Source of the DNA: DATKSS01 sp035468355
GTDB taxonomy: Bacteria; Chloroflexota; Dormibacteria; Dormibacterales; Dormibacteraceae
DNA length: 6,098 bases
Assembly: GCA_035468355.1 (NCBI GenBank)
Contig: DATITA010000144.1
Coordinates: forward strand, 1-6,098
Direction of reading: 5' to 3'
Of the stretch, positions 5,944 to 6,098 are shown piece after piece; positions within the stretch are counted from its first letter, which is position 1; each line of letters opens with the position of its first letter. The notes under the pieces were generated by a model. That model worked only from the letters and a program-made list of their open reading frames with translations, did not search any database and was not told where the DNA came from. Made by a program: the position numbers and the translations under genes.

Positions 5944-6098
5944 GACTTGCCTCGCGCGCGCTTGATCTGCTCGGCGTGCTCATGGGCGTGCGCGGCGTAG
6001 ATGCGCAACCAGTCCTCGGCCGAGTAGGGGCCGCTTTCGGTGTGCGTGCCGGCGCGGAGCCAGTCCTCCTCGGTCATGCGCTCGAGCACCTGGGCGCT
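5940..6098 (-). CDS. DinB-like (DUF664/YfiT-type) metal-binding four-helix protein, C-terminal fragment
   Basis: Only the last 52 residues and the TGA stop are inside the window; the start lies beyond the right edge. The fragment holds the segment YSAEDWLRIYAAHAHEHAEQI (residues 25-45), which resembles the final helix of DinB superfamily proteins, where a histidine cluster (here His37, His39, His41) helps bind a metal ion. Members include bacillithiol or mycothiol S-transferases, maleylpyruvate isomerase-type enzymes and many proteins of unknown role; which one cannot be decided from the tail. The stop overlaps the M20 TTG start by four bases, so the two are probably one operon with the DinB-like gene first. 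The call rests on a short motif and is moderate. Confidence 0.62.
   Translation of the reverse strand, partial: SAQVLERMTEEDWLRAGTHTESGPYSAEDWLRIYAAHAHEHAEQIKRARGKS

Noticed and set aside
4364..5983. Long minus-strand open frame of 539 codons
   Set aside because: It overlaps the M20 gene in another frame, is dominated by Arg, Gly, Pro and Ala as expected of a GC-rich shadow, and shows no family motif, while M20 has all its catalytic residues.
4795..6000. Plus-strand open frame of 401 codons antisense to M20
   Set aside because: Composition rich in Val, Arg, Gly, Asp and Leu with no recognisable domain; it mirrors the codon structure of the M20 gene on the other strand.

Overview
The window is high-GC bacterial DNA (about two thirds G+C by eye) with tightly packed genes on both strands, GTG and TTG starts beside ATG, and several genes that look leaderless. 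This style, together with an Fn3-tailed secreted protein, suggests a soil or environmental high-GC lineage such as Actinomycetota, Chloroflexota or Dormibacterota. No rRNA, tRNA or marker gene fixes the taxon, so this is a low-confidence inference. I see no mobile element, CRISPR array, tRNA or rRNA.

Layout, left to right. (1) A D-2-hydroxyacid dehydrogenase on the minus strand (1-834) runs off the left edge. (2) A 140-bp divergent intergenic region carries a perfect 7-bp inverted repeat. (3) A family M19 (renal/membrane-type) dipeptidase lies on the plus strand (975-2027). (4) A secreted protein of 469 residues (2124-3533) has a signal peptide, a large uncharacterised domain and a C-terminal fibronectin type III domain. 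(5) Convergent to it, on the minus strand (3544-4146), is a 200-residue DNA-binding protein with an OmpR/PhoB-type winged helix but no receiver domain. (6) Across only 52 bp is a divergent 113-residue plus-strand gene (4199-4540), whose product resembles the N-terminal half of that regulator. (7) An M20 family metallopeptidase on the minus strand (4537-5943) converges on the small gene; both stop codons come from one CTAG. (8) The end of a DinB-like protein (5940-6098, minus) overlaps the M20 start by four bases.

The metabolic genes are two dipeptidase-type metallohydrolases and a 2-hydroxyacid dehydrogenase. This is compatible with peptide or amino-acid scavenging, but nothing ties them into one pathway. 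The DinB-like and M20 genes form a translationally coupled pair.

The most unusual element is the divergent pair at 3544-4540. It is a receiver-less winged-helix regulator with an unfamiliar helical N-terminal domain, facing a stand-alone copy of that same domain. This suggests duplication, and possibly a regulator with a dedicated partner or modulator that can form heterodimers.
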